Shown here: positions 7,025-14,874 of the stretch, piece after piece
Position numbering within the stretch: position 1 is the stretch's first letter
Layout: each line of letters opens with the position of its first letter
Source: an uncultured Oscillospiraceae bacterium
GTDB taxonomy: Bacteria; Bacillota; Clostridia; Oscillospirales; Ruminococcaceae
DNA length: 16,308 nucleotides
NCBI GenBank assembly: GCA_902490585.1
Contig: CABUEI010000045.1
Coordinates: 1 to 16,308 of the forward strand
Direction: 5' to 3'
Notes under the pieces: generated by a model
Database searches by the model: none
What the model saw: only the letters and a program-made list of their open reading frames with translations
Told to the model about the DNA's origin: nothing
Translations under genes and position numbers: made by a program

Positions 7025-7471
7025 TTACTGTGCAATTTTATATGTTTTATTCAGAAACGTCACGCTCTGTTTGTCGCCTCCGAGCTGCATCGGAATCACA
7101 AATTCAGCGGAATCGGAGCTATCGGACTGCAGAACGTTAAACCAAATCTCATTCGTATCCTTATCAAAATGATATGTATAAGCATCGTCAAGCCTTTCGG
7201 CAAGAGCCGTCTTATCTTCTATCATATCACCGACAAGGTCTTTTGCGAGCACTTCAAAATCATATCCGACAAATCTGAAGCTGTTGTCCTCGTTAAAGCT
7301 GATGTATTGCTTTGATTTGTCTGCGTCAAGATAGTAGTTTCCCTGCACCGCACCAGGCTCGCCTGACTTGTCAGATCCGCTCTTATCGGCACAGGCGCAT
7401 ACGGAAATTGCGGTCATTGTGACAAGCATCAGTACCGCCACAGCTTTTTTAAAACGGTTTTTAATTTTCAT
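7025..7471 (-). CDS. Small lipoprotein of unknown function
   Basis: This 148-residue protein starts with KIKNRFKK, then a hydrophobic stretch that ends in ISVCACADK. Either Cys25 or Cys27 could be the lipidated cysteine, though neither lipobox is ideal. A Ser/Gly/Lys/Asp linker follows to about residue 42. The rest (about 43-148) looks like a small beta-rich domain with alternating polar and aromatic residues. No family was recognised. An AGGAG site sits 10-11 bases before the ATG. It lies 33 bases after another lipoprotein gene and before the MacB-like ABC operon, so it may be a surface sensor or partner for that transporter, but a terminator separates them. Confidence 0.75.
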   Translation of the reverse strand: MKIKNRFKKAVAVLMLVTMTAISVCACADKSGSDKSGEPGAVQGNYYLDADKSKQYISFNEDNSFRFVGYDFEVLAKDLVGDMIEDKTALAERLDDAYTYHFDKDTNEIWFNVLQSDSSDSAEFVIPMQLGGDKQSVTFLNKTYKIAQ

Positions 7472-7504
7472 CGGTCGAATCGCTCCTATGCAATCGAAAT
7501 TATT

Positions 7505-7885
7505 TTAGCGTTTATAAATCTGCTTATAGCATATGATTTCTCTAAACGAATTATCAATCCGGCCAGTTATCTTCAAATTGCCATTAGAAACATTTTTCAC
7601 TGTGCCAGAAATAGTATTCCCATTTACAGAATATGTGCATTGCTTAGAACTTATATAACCGCCAATGGAACCAGATAAAGGTTTGTAGTAAAAATATTGA
7701 ATTTCTGCACTTCCCGATGTTTTACTGCCGTTAGTAATAATTTTGCCGTAATTATTATTGTAGACAGGCTTATTGGTTGAAAAAACTACAGTGCCTGTAC
7801 AGCCTGTAATCATAACCGCACTTGTTAGCATTAAACAGATAGATAAACAAAACGCCGAGAATCTTTTTAATTTTGAATTTCGCAT
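7505..7885 (-). CDS. Small lipoprotein of unknown function
   Basis: This 126-residue protein has a basic start (RNSKLKR), a hydrophobic stretch and a good lipobox ITGC with Cys29. The mature part is Ser/Thr/Asn/Tyr-rich and apparently beta-stranded, with the repeated idea of SGS..GGY, TISG and ITGR turns. No family was recognised. A strong AAAAGGAGG site and a consensus promoter (7932-7960) lie upstream. The sequence is more AT-rich than the ABC genes that follow, which may indicate a separate origin. It is the first gene of the minus-strand transcript. A surface-anchored role is the most that can be inferred. Confidence 0.75.
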   Translation of the reverse strand: MRNSKLKRFSAFCLSICLMLTSAVMITGCTGTVVFSTNKPVYNNNYGKIITNGSKTSGSAEIQYFYYKPLSGSIGGYISSKQCTYSVNGNTISGTVKNVSNGNLKITGRIDNSFREIICYKQIYKR

Positions 7886-7931
7886 AAATTCCTCCTTTTA
7901 GCGAACTGGGCTTAATTGCTGATTTTTTCAC

Positions 7932-7960
7932 ATTATAACACAACATCTAAAATATGTCAA
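7932..7960 (-). promoter_or_regulatory. Consensus promoter for the lipoprotein/ABC transcript
   Basis: On the minus strand, TTGACA (7955-7960) is followed by a 17-base spacer and a perfect TATAAT (7932-7937), 47 bases upstream of the 126-residue lipoprotein start. Confidence 0.88.
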
Positions 7961-8021
7961 TACTATTTTGTGATTTTTTTCAAAATATGTTTTTATTTTC
8001 TGTAACACAATAATTTTCAAA

Positions 8022-8077
8022 AGTCGGAACTTCTGAAAAACCGTGAATACATTGATACGCTGAAAATTTCGCCGTAA
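8022..8077 (+). pseudogene. Fragment of an ABC-F gene (interdomain linker)
   Basis: Bases 8022-8071 match 9271-9320 inside the intact ABC-F gene at 46 of 50 positions by eye, in the same orientation. The fragment reads SELLKNREYIDTLKISP and then a stop (8075-8077), against SELLKNREYVDTLKIPS at residues 288-304 of the intact protein. Flanking sequence shows no further similarity. It is a remnant of a lost paralog or of a partial duplication. Confidence 0.7.
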
Positions 8078-8114
8078 ACTGCTCAAATGCGGAGTTGAAT
8101 TTCCAGTCTGCCTC

Positions 8115-8143
8115 TTGACAAATAAAGTAAGCTGTGGTATAAT
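8115..8143 (+). promoter_or_regulatory. Consensus promoter of the ABC-F gene
   Basis: TTGACA (8115-8120), a 17-base spacer and TATAAT (8138-8143). Transcription should start near 8150, giving an unusually long leader of about 260 bases before the ABC-F start. Confidence 0.88.
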
Positions 8144-8194
8144 CCGCTTGTGTCGGAAGATACGATATACTTTGAAATGAAAGGACCGAATGCA

Positions 8195-8212
8195 ATGCGT
8201 ACAAATTCCTGA
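8195..8212 (+). CDS. Possible leader peptide MRTNS upstream of ABC-F
   Basis: A five-codon frame, MRTNS plus TGA, has an AAAGGA ribosome binding site about nine bases upstream. An in-frame ATG at 8177 would give 11 residues, but with no ribosome binding site of its own. Short leader ORFs are known in front of many antibiotic-resistance ABC-F and erm genes, where a stalled ribosome changes the leader fold. That parallel is the main reason for calling it. Confidence 0.4.
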   Translation: MRTNS

Positions 8213-8236
8213 TAAGAGCAGAACGAAATACCCTGT

Positions 8237-8388
8237 AGCCCAAGGCTTTATGCTGTAGGTGGGCTTGGTTTCGTGTCTGCAATGCAGGAATGTATTGCTT
8301 TCGGTCTTATGTTATGCCCCTTTTGCCGTATATTATTGCAAAAATCGGGATAAAAAGCCGTGGGAGTGTATATTCCTGCGGCTTTTTT
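8237..8388 (+). promoter_or_regulatory. Candidate transcription attenuator in the ABC-F leader
   Basis: A terminator hairpin pairs 8352-8360 with 8379-8387 and ends in a run of six T (8383-8388), just before the ABC-F ribosome binding site (8396-8402). Upstream, 8239-8249 can pair with 8354-8364, the terminator's 5' arm, at 10 of 11 positions, which would act as an antiterminator. The same upstream segment can instead pair locally (8240-8244 with 8264-8268), which would free the terminator. Another small hairpin lies at 8279-8298. These are mutually exclusive folds, the hallmark of attenuation, but no energies were calculated. Confidence 0.6.
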
Positions 8389-8411
8389 GATACAGAAAGG
8401 GGTATGATATT

Positions 8412-9917
8412 ATGTCTATAATCAGTGTAAACAATTTAACCTATTACTATGACGGCTGTGATGAAGCCGTATACGAGAACGTGTCGTTCACGCTTGATAC
8501 GACATGGAAAACGGGGCTTATCGGCAGGAACGGACGTGGCAAGACTACTCTTCTGAAGCTGTTGACGGGAAAGCTTGACAACGGCGGTGCGGTAAGCACA
8601 AAGGCGGAGTTCCTGTACTTTCCGTTTGAGGTAGAGGACAAGAGCATGAGCGGAAGCGAGCTTATCGGGGTGATATGCCCCGGTGTCGAGGAATGGGAAG
8701 TTATCCGTGAGCTGTCGTATATGGGAACGGAGTGCGACATTCTGTACAGACCGTTTTACACGCTGTCGGGCGGCGAACAGACAAGGCTGTTGCTGTGTCT
8801 GCTGTTCTTGCGTGACAATGCTTTTCTGCTGATAGACGAGCCTACCAACTGTCTTGACCTTGACGCAAGGGAGATAATCGGCGACTATCTTAATAAAAAG
8901 AGCGGATTTATACTTGTATCACACGACAGAGATCTTCTTGACAAGTGCACCGATCACATACTGTCGCTGAACCGCAGTGACACAGAGGTAATAAGCGGAA
9001 ACTACAGCGTGTGGAAAGAGAATTTTGACAGAAAAGAAGCTAACGAGCTTATGCGTGACAAGAAGCTCAGAAGTGAGATAGGGCATCTCAAAGCCGCCGC
9101 AGAGCGCAGTAAGAAATGGGCTGACACAGCGGAGAGCAGAAAGATAGGGATAGAACCGACAAAAACGGAAAAGTCGCTTGACAGGAGAGCTATTGAGGGG
9201 GCAAAGGCGAAAGCGCTGATGAAGCGAATGAAAGCGGTAGAAAACCGCAGACAGACAGCGATAGACGAGAAGTCGGAACTGCTGAAGAACCGTGAATACG
9301 TTGATACGCTGAAAATTCCGTCAATCAGAGCAAAATCGGCAACGGTGCTTTCGGTACAAAATCTTGTGCCGTATTATTGCGAAAATGGCGACGGCAACGC
9401 TTTATGTGCGCCTGTTTCGTTTACGCTTGCGGACGGAGAAAGGCTGTGTCTGTCGGGCAAAAACGGCTGCGGAAAATCGACAATCCTTAAAATTATCGCA
9501 GGGGCGGATATAAGCTACAGCGGAAGCATAGCAAAAGCACCCGGGCTTAAAATATCGGTACTGCCGCAGGACACGACAGGACTTTTCGGAACGCTTGACG
9601 AATTTTCTAAGCGGCTGGGTGTTGACGCCGGGCTTGTCCGTGCGATACTTGCAAAGCTCGGATTTTCACGCAAGGAGCTTATAAGCCGTACAGAAAATCT
9701 CAGTGCGGGGCAAAAAAAGAAAGTGCTTATAGCAGGCAGTCTTGCCACACCTGCAAACCTCTATATATGGGACGAGCCGCTGAACTTTGTGGATATTATT
9801 TCGAGAATACAGCTTGAGCGGCTACTCGGTGCGAATACGCCGACTATGCTTCTTGCGGAACACGACAGGTATTTCTGCGAAAACACGGGAACAGAGAGAT
9901 TGTATATAGCAAAATGA
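8412..9917 (+). CDS. ABC-F ribosomal protection protein, Lsa/CplR-like
   Basis: This 501-residue protein has two ABC domains and no membrane segments. Domain 1 has Walker A GRNGRGKTT (38-46), signature LSGGEQT (118-124), Walker B ending IDEPTN (141-146) and switch His171. A charged linker of about 100 residues (206-310) is the arm that reaches the ribosome's peptidyl-transferase region in this family. Domain 2 has GKNGCGKST (349-357), LSAGQ (430-434), WDEPLN (453-458) and His484. The WDEPLN form and LSAGQKKK are typical of the Lsa/Vga/CplR resistance group rather than of EttA/Uup. Such proteins displace lincosamides, pleuromutilins and streptogramin A from the ribosome. The actual resistance profile here is unproven. 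AAAGGGG lies nine bases before the ATG, and a long attenuator-like leader precedes it. Confidence 0.92.
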   Translation: MSIISVNNLTYYYDGCDEAVYENVSFTLDTTWKTGLIGRNGRGKTTLLKLLTGKLDNGGAVSTKAEFLYFPFEVEDKSMSGSELIGVICPGVEEWEVIRELSYMGTECDILYRPFYTLSGGEQTRLLLCLLFLRDNAFLLIDEPTNCLDLDAREIIGDYLNKKSGFILVSHDRDLLDKCTDHILSLNRSDTEVISGNYSVWKENFDRKEANELMRDKKLRSEIGHLKAAAERSKKWADTAESRKIGIEPTKTEKSLDRRAIEGAKAKALMKRMKAVENRRQTAIDEKSELLKNREYVDTLKIPSIRAKSATVLSVQNLVPYYCENGDGNALCAPVSFTLADGERLCLSGKNGCGKSTILKIIAGADISYSGSIAKAPGLKISVLPQDTTGLFGTLDEFSKRLGVDAGLVRAILAKLGFSRKELISRTENLSAGQKKKVLIAGSLATPANLYIWDEPLNFVDIISRIQLERLLGANTPTMLLAEHDRYFCENTGTERLYIAK

Positions 9918-9928
9918 CAATGATATGT

Positions 9929-9952
9929 AACGGCTTGTAAACGCAAGCCGTT
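9929..9952 (+). terminator. Terminator hairpin after the ABC-F gene
   Basis: AACGGCTTG (9929-9937) and CAAGCCGTT (9944-9952) form a perfect 9-pair stem with a six-base loop, followed by ATTTGTTTAT. It starts 12 bases after the ABC-F stop. Confidence 0.7.
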
Positions 9953-10018
9953 ATTTGTTTATATTTACAGATTTTGTTGTTGAACATTTACAAAAACGGG
10001 TGCAAAAGCTTGATTTTG

Positions 10019-10024
10019 TATAAT
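10019..10024 (+). promoter_or_regulatory. -10 box of the secreted protease operon
   Basis: A perfect TATAAT conserved in both copies of the 155-base repeat. No good -35 hexamer lies at the right distance, so the promoter may be weak, activator-dependent or read by another sigma factor. Confidence 0.55.
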
Positions 10025-10083
10025 AGAAGTGTTAATCTAATAATAGAGAAAATGTTTCTTTTATTTCAGAAACGGAGGTTTAA

Positions 10084-12636
10084 ATGAAAAAGAAAAAATA
10101 TCTATTCACATCTTCATTGCTTGCTATTTCGTTACTTTTAACAAACATTACGGCTTACGCTGAGGATAATGCAGAAACAAGCAATGAAACAGGCATCACA
10201 GAAGAAGATGTCGCACAGGCAGACAGAGATCTTATGAAAGATTTATTGCCCGGCGATCTGAGCCTTGTCGAACTGTCGGACAAAGAGCTTGACGACTATG
10301 AAATTCCAGAAGTAGTATCAAAAAAGGATATTATTCAGAACAGGAATGTAAACCGCCTTTTTGCGCAGGAAACAGATGATTATTCAATTGTATTCCAGAA
10401 TAAAGACGGTTCAAAAACAATGTACTGCTTCAACGAGCCGGTAAAGTACATTGACGAAAACGGAACCGTATGCGACAAAAGCACAAAGCTTTCCGAAACG
10501 GATAAAGACGGTTATGCTTTTGTAAGCGCCGATAACGACATAAATGTATATATGCCGGAACAGCTTGACAGCGAAACAGGCATTATTGTAAAAAGCGGCG
10601 AATATACTATAGAAATGTCGCCTATAGACGCAACAGAGGCAGATGTCTCGGAAATAATCACAAAAACAGCAAACAAGTATGACGAACACGATATAGTTGA
10701 ATATAACGGTGCGTTCGGAGCAGATACAACTATCGAATACAGTGCTCAACTAAACGGCGTAAAAGAGAATATCATACTTGACAGATACAACGGAAAGAAT
10801 GAATTTTCTTTTGATGTTGATACAAACGGTCTTATTCTCAGAGATGAGGACGGCTATTTCTCAATTATCGACGACGAAAAGAACGAGGTTGTAGGTACAG
10901 TCAGCGAGGTAATTCTGTTTGACAGCTCAAACGGTGAAAACACAATAGTACCGCAGGGATATGTCACAGGCTATACGGCGGTAAGAAACGATGACGGCAG
11001 ATATACGATAACTATAACTCTTGATAACGAATGGCTTGAAAATGAAGCCGTATACCCGGTTGTAATAGACCCGAATCTAAAGATAGCAACCAGCGGTACG
11101 GGCAGCAGTAAAACTATATTTGACGCACCGGTATACAGCAAGAAGAGCACAACAAACTTCGGCTCTTACGCTATAGGCACGGTAGGTTATCAGGACACTA
11201 CATACGGTGCAGGCAGACTTGCTGTGCGTTTCCCCGGTCTTGAAAACAACTCAACATATAAAAGTCTTAAAGCAAACGAGATAGAAAGCGTAAAGCTGTA
11301 TATGTATGAGGGTACGGGTAACTCGGGTACTTCTACATTAAGAGTAAGATATTCGAATCTTTCTTCCGGATGGGCTGAAACAACGCCGACATATTCAAAT
11401 ACAAGTGCTTCCGGCTCAGTCGTCAGCTCCACAAGTATTTCAAAGAGCGGAACTTATACATTTGACTTCACCACTCTTGCAATAGCGGGAAAACAATCGA
11501 AATACGACATCAAAAAAGGTATCGTTATAACCAATGCAAATGAAACCAATACGTCATTACGCCGTGCTTTCTATATGACGGAATACAGCAGTTCAAAGCC
11601 GAGGGTTGTTGTGCAGTGGAACCCTGTTATTGACGGTATGGCGTATGTGTTTAAGACAAGTAGCAATAAAGCATTAACAGGCACCGGCTCCGCCTTAAAC
11701 TTAAAAGAACTACATTTATTTAAAGGTAAATTTGCTAGCTCAAATCAGATTTGGACAGTTAAAAAATCTAAGTCAGGTGGATATACAATAAATAATGTAG
11801 ATAACGAAAACAAAGCAATTTGTTTAACACCCGATAATAAAATAAAATTTTCAGAGGGTGTATCAGAAACAAATCCGTATTATTGCTGGAATTTTGTAAA
11901 AATCAGCAATACGCAGTGTTCTATTCAAAGCACATATAACAGTAAATGGCTTTGTTCAGATGCTAATGGAAATCTTTCTGTTACTGATGACAGCAGTAAA
12001 AAGTTGATTTTCGATAAAGTACAAGATAATAACAATACTTGTTTTAGCGGTGGTTACAGCGGTCAAAAAGGAACTTACAGACTAAATATCATATTCAACG
12101 AACCGAATGATTATTATAATTTTGCCAGTTCAGCAGAGGCATGGAATGGAATTTGCGATAAAATATCTGTAAGGGCTTATCCCCCAAATTCAAATCCTAC
12201 CGTTGGTTTGAATTTTGTAGTTGCAAGAAAAGCGTTGTCAACTTCTGGAATAATCGAAAAAGATTCATACACATTAGCGATTACAATTCCAAATTCAACT
12301 GTTAATGATTATATAAAAACCGAATCAGAAATTGAAACTGAAATGAATAAAGAACTTACAAAAGGAGTAATTTTTTTAAATACCGATAATTTTGCCTTTT
12401 TCAGCAAAAAATTAGAAGACCAAAAAACAATTATTACTCATGAAGTAGGTCATGCTTTGAAATTGCAACACACAGATTATGAATGTACAGAAACCACAAG
12501 CAAAAATCCTATACAGGAATTTTTTTCAATGCCTTCAATTATGTTGACAAAAACGATAGCAGATTTAAAAAAAGTTAATGCTATCACGCTATATGATAAA
12601 GCTAATTTAATAAGAAAATGGAGGATTATGCCATGA
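10084..12636 (+). CDS. Secreted modular metzincin-like metalloprotease with DNRLRE and ricin-like domains
   Basis: This 850-residue protein has a signal peptide (basic KKKK start, hydrophobic core, likely cut after AYA26). Residues about 27-330 resemble the N-terminal region of WapA/RHS-type wall-associated proteins and end in a YPVVIDP motif (324-330). A DNRLRE-like domain follows (about 335-514), then a ricin-like beta-trefoil segment (about 515-650, QIW at 555-557). The C-terminal part (about 660-850) carries HEVGHALKLQH (786-796), the HExxHxxxxxH zinc site of metzincins, and a probable Met-turn SIM with Met820. The usual metzincin Gly is Lys793. No RHS repeats, membrane anchor, LPXTG or dockerin are visible. 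GGAGG precedes the ATG. The stop overlaps the next start as ATGA. DNA from about 11640 on is clearly more AT-rich, suggesting a swapped C-terminal module. Expected role: an extracellular protease with cell-surface or glycan-binding domains, possibly a toxin. Confidence 0.82.
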   Translation: MKKKKYLFTSSLLAISLLLTNITAYAEDNAETSNETGITEEDVAQADRDLMKDLLPGDLSLVELSDKELDDYEIPEVVSKKDIIQNRNVNRLFAQETDDYSIVFQNKDGSKTMYCFNEPVKYIDENGTVCDKSTKLSETDKDGYAFVSADNDINVYMPEQLDSETGIIVKSGEYTIEMSPIDATEADVSEIITKTANKYDEHDIVEYNGAFGADTTIEYSAQLNGVKENIILDRYNGKNEFSFDVDTNGLILRDEDGYFSIIDDEKNEVVGTVSEVILFDSSNGENTIVPQGYVTGYTAVRNDDGRYTITITLDNEWLENEAVYPVVIDPNLKIATSGTGSSKTIFDAPVYSKKSTTNFGSYAIGTVGYQDTTYGAGRLAVRFPGLENNSTYKSLKANEIESVKLYMYEGTGNSGTSTLRVRYSNLSSGWAETTPTYSNTSASGSVVSSTSISKSGTYTFDFTTLAIAGKQSKYDIKKGIVITNANETNTSLRRAFYMTEYSSSKPRVVVQWNPVIDGMAYVFKTSSNKALTGTGSALNLKELHLFKGKFASSNQIWTVKKSKSGGYTINNVDNENKAICLTPDNKIKFSEGVSETNPYYCWNFVKISNTQCSIQSTYNSKWLCSDANGNLSVTDDSSKKLIFDKVQDNNNTCFSGGYSGQKGTYRLNIIFNEPNDYYNFASSAEAWNGICDKISVRAYPPNSNPTVGLNFVVARKALSTSGIIEKDSYTLAITIPNSTVNDYIKTESEIETEMNKELTKGVIFLNTDNFAFFSKKLEDQKTIITHEVGHALKLQHTDYECTETTSKNPIQEFFSMPSIMLTKTIADLKKVNAITLYDKANLIRKWRIMP

Positions 12637-13697
12637 GAAAGCTCAGCAAAGCAACAGCACTCATATTATCAGCGATTATGCTCTTCGGTTGTACAAGTAA
12701 CTCAGCGAATGGCAGTGTAGGTGATACTACACCGCCGGGGGAGAGTTCGGTTACGGACAGTGAAAGCAAAAATGAAAGTTCAATTGTTGACAGCAATTCA
12801 GTGTCGGACAGTTCCGGTGAGGAGAATAACGAGAACCTTGTAAAGAATATTGAGGGGTATCAGACGTTTTCGTATGATAAGGATAAGTATGTGAAAACAA
12901 CCTTCCGCAAAGCGTATGGTAATAAAAAGAGAGATCCAATGGGTCAATTTACCGGTGAAACAGTCACGCTTCCTCTTGCAAAGGCGAATGTACAAGATGA
13001 AGTACTTGTAATCAAATGCAAGGTTGCAGGTGACAGCTATGTATTCCAAAACGGCAGAAGTGGTATCAAAACCGTGCAGGATTCTTCTGACGAAAATGTG
13101 CTGAACGGAGTATATACCCCTGTTGTTATTGAAGAAGTGATTGATAAAACCGCTGACGCAGTGTCGGATTTAAAGATAGGAGATGTAATCTATATTGAAG
13201 AAGGTTTTCATGTTTGCGAATTTATAGATGAAAACGGTAATACTGATTTGATGTCTGCGGATGAAGATATTAAAAACAAAAAGAACAAAATTGCCGAATA
13301 CGAAAAATATATAGACGAAGAGAAAGCAAAAAAAATTCCTGATGAGGAAACGCTGAAGGACTATGAAACTAATATAGCTCAAACCAAAATCTTAATCGAA
13401 GAATGCAACGCATTTAATGATTTTGTCAATGCTCATAACGGCAAGGTCGTTTTTGCAGATGACGGTTCACCTATGGAAAAAGACGTGTCGTATCTTGCTT
13501 TTGTGGCAGTAACACCTGTTCCCGGCACAAATGACGGGAACTCTTATCATAGAGCATATCCCATGAAATACGACTTAGCTTGTGATGATGTACCGTCACT
13601 CTTCGGTGATGATGACATATATTTTCAAGGACTGTACGGTTATGAGAACTCATGGAAAGCTATGAAAAGCAGGTACGGGGAGCATTTCAAGAAATAA
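12633..13697 (+). CDS. Lipoprotein paralog 1, possible immunity or inhibitor protein
   Basis: This 354-residue protein has an n-region RKLSKA, a hydrophobic core and lipobox LFGC with Cys20. A Ser/Glu/Asp/Asn-rich linker (about 21-75) is followed by an unrecognised domain. Motifs shared with the two paralogs are YQTFSYD, a VIKCKVAGDS-type segment, GVYTPVVIEE, IGDVIYIEE and a C-terminal YG.HFK. A Lys/Glu-rich helical stretch, perhaps a coiled coil, sits near 208-265. The start at 12633 is preferred over 12618 because GGAGG (12620-12624) is correctly placed and the paralogs begin with KKLSK/KKLTK. The ATGA overlap with the protease gene means translational coupling. Bases 12717-12878 are identical to 15187-15348. 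Surface anchoring fits a protective or partner role for the protease, but this is inference. Confidence 0.85.
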   Translation: MRKLSKATALILSAIMLFGCTSNSANGSVGDTTPPGESSVTDSESKNESSIVDSNSVSDSSGEENNENLVKNIEGYQTFSYDKDKYVKTTFRKAYGNKKRDPMGQFTGETVTLPLAKANVQDEVLVIKCKVAGDSYVFQNGRSGIKTVQDSSDENVLNGVYTPVVIEEVIDKTADAVSDLKIGDVIYIEEGFHVCEFIDENGNTDLMSADEDIKNKKNKIAEYEKYIDEEKAKKIPDEETLKDYETNIAQTKILIEECNAFNDFVNAHNGKVVFADDGSPMEKDVSYLAFVAVTPVPGTNDGNSYHRAYPMKYDLACDDVPSLFGDDDIYFQGLYGYENSWKAMKSRYGEHFKK

Positions 13698-13728
13698 CGC
13701 AGGATTAAAAAAATCGAGGTGAACGATT

Positions 13729-14787
13729 ATGAAAAAACTTAGCAAAGCAACAGCACTAATCTTATCAGCGGTTATGTTATTCGGGTGTACCGATAATGTC
13801 ACACAGAGCGGTGTAGGTGATACTACACCGCCGGGGGAGAGTTCTGGTACGGACAGCAAAAATGAAAACTCTTCCGCCGATAATAGTTCCGAGATACCAA
13901 ACACATCAGTAAACGACGGTTTTATAAAAAATGCTGAAGGCTATCAGACTTTTTCTTACGAAAAAGACAAATATCTTATGAGTTCAGTTACAATATTCAA
14001 CAAAAAGGAAGCTCAAAGCGATATCTATATACTCCCTGACAATCCGGAACCGGGTGATATTGCTGAACGTAGTTTCGTTTTGCATGAGCCTGTTGCTATC
14101 AAATGCAAAATTGCGGGAGACAGCATATACTTTGATAAAAAGAACAAAAGCGGCGATGTAACCGTAAAAAACAACAACGAGGGACACGATTACCTTTATG
14201 GTGTGTTTACACCTGTTGTTGTTGAAGAAATCATTGATTCTTTCGGCTATGAGCCGGATTTCAAGGTGGGCGATATTGTTTATATTGATGAAAACTATAT
14301 TATAACAAAAGACTTTGCGGATTACTATGAGCAAAATGGCAACAACCATTCAGATGAAATAAAAATGTATGAGGAAAATATTGACGACTGGAATTTCAAT
14401 CTGAAAAGTGAACTAAAAAAAGGCGATAATGCTGACAGTGAAGTCATAGAAGTAACAAAAAAACTGATTGAAAAACGCCAACACGAGATAGAAGAAGTAA
14501 AATCATACCAAAAATATGTAGAAGAAAACGAAGAAAGTGTTATTACATTATTGTACGGATTCCCTATGCAGAAAGACACGGAATATTTTGCGTTTGTAAA
14601 TGCAAATAAAATTGAGGGTACAACAGATAATAACAGCTATTATTTCTCTTATTGTGAAAAATACAATCTTGGTGATGACAAACCGGAATCACTCGGAGAA
14701 GATGATGAGTATGTTTCCTTCCATTATTGCTATGAATACAGCTGGTATAATCTCAGTAAGAAGTACGGGGATCATTTCAAGAGCTGA
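13729..14787 (+). CDS. Lipoprotein paralog 2, possible immunity or inhibitor protein
   Basis: This 352-residue protein has the same signal and lipobox LFGC (Cys20) as paralog 1 and starts with KKLSKATAL. The linker is shorter and shares GVGDTTPPGESS with the others but diverges after it. The mature domain keeps YQTFSYEKDKY, PVAIKCKIAGDS, GVFTPVVVEEIID, VGDIVYIDE, FPMQKDTEYFAFV and a terminal KKYGDHFKS. Residues about 205-265 are again strongly charged and probably helical. A GAGGTG site lies before the ATG, 31 bases after the paralog 1 stop, so it is in the same transcript. Tandem paralogs with constant starts and diverged bodies suggest duplication followed by diversification. Confidence 0.85.
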   Translation: MKKLSKATALILSAVMLFGCTDNVTQSGVGDTTPPGESSGTDSKNENSSADNSSEIPNTSVNDGFIKNAEGYQTFSYEKDKYLMSSVTIFNKKEAQSDIYILPDNPEPGDIAERSFVLHEPVAIKCKIAGDSIYFDKKNKSGDVTVKNNNEGHDYLYGVFTPVVVEEIIDSFGYEPDFKVGDIVYIDENYIITKDFADYYEQNGNNHSDEIKMYEENIDDWNFNLKSELKKGDNADSEVIEVTKKLIEKRQHEIEEVKSYQKYVEENEESVITLLYGFPMQKDTEYFAFVNANKIEGTTDNNSYYFSYCEKYNLGDDKPESLGEDDEYVSFHYCYEYSWYNLSKKYGDHFKS

Positions 14788-14815
14788 TAAGCGGAATTTA
14801 ATATGGAATGCTCTT
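14782..14815 (+). repeat. 34-base 3' tag, copy 1
   Basis: This tag begins in the last codon of lipoprotein 2 and extends past its stop. It recurs at 16081-16114 after lipoprotein 3 with one difference (G/A at 14793). In one frame both read DK(R/Q)NLIWNAL. It marks the right end of a duplicated unit. Confidence 0.75.
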
Positions 14816-14874
14816 GAATGTGCGTTCCCATAACCTGCGATAAAACGTACCGCAAAATATTTTTGACAGAATGT

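Larger units (their letters stand above)
9925..10079 (+). repeat. 155-base promoter repeat, copy A
   Basis: This segment recurs at 14871-15025 with a constant offset of 4946 and no gaps, differing at roughly a dozen scattered positions. It contains a terminator hairpin, a TATAAT (10019-10024) with a poor -35 region, and the ribosome binding site (GGAGG) of the secreted protease gene. Confidence 0.88.

Noticed and set aside
7980..8282. Minus-strand open frame of 100 codons
   Set aside because: It runs antisense through the ABC-F relic, the plus-strand promoter and the leader ORF, has no ribosome binding site, and its composition does not look like a protein.
12618..12632. Upstream ATG for lipoprotein 1 (and the like at 15088 for lipoprotein 3)
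   Set aside because: These ATGs overlap the ribosome binding site itself, and using them would put acidic residues ahead of the basic signal-peptide start seen in the paralog.
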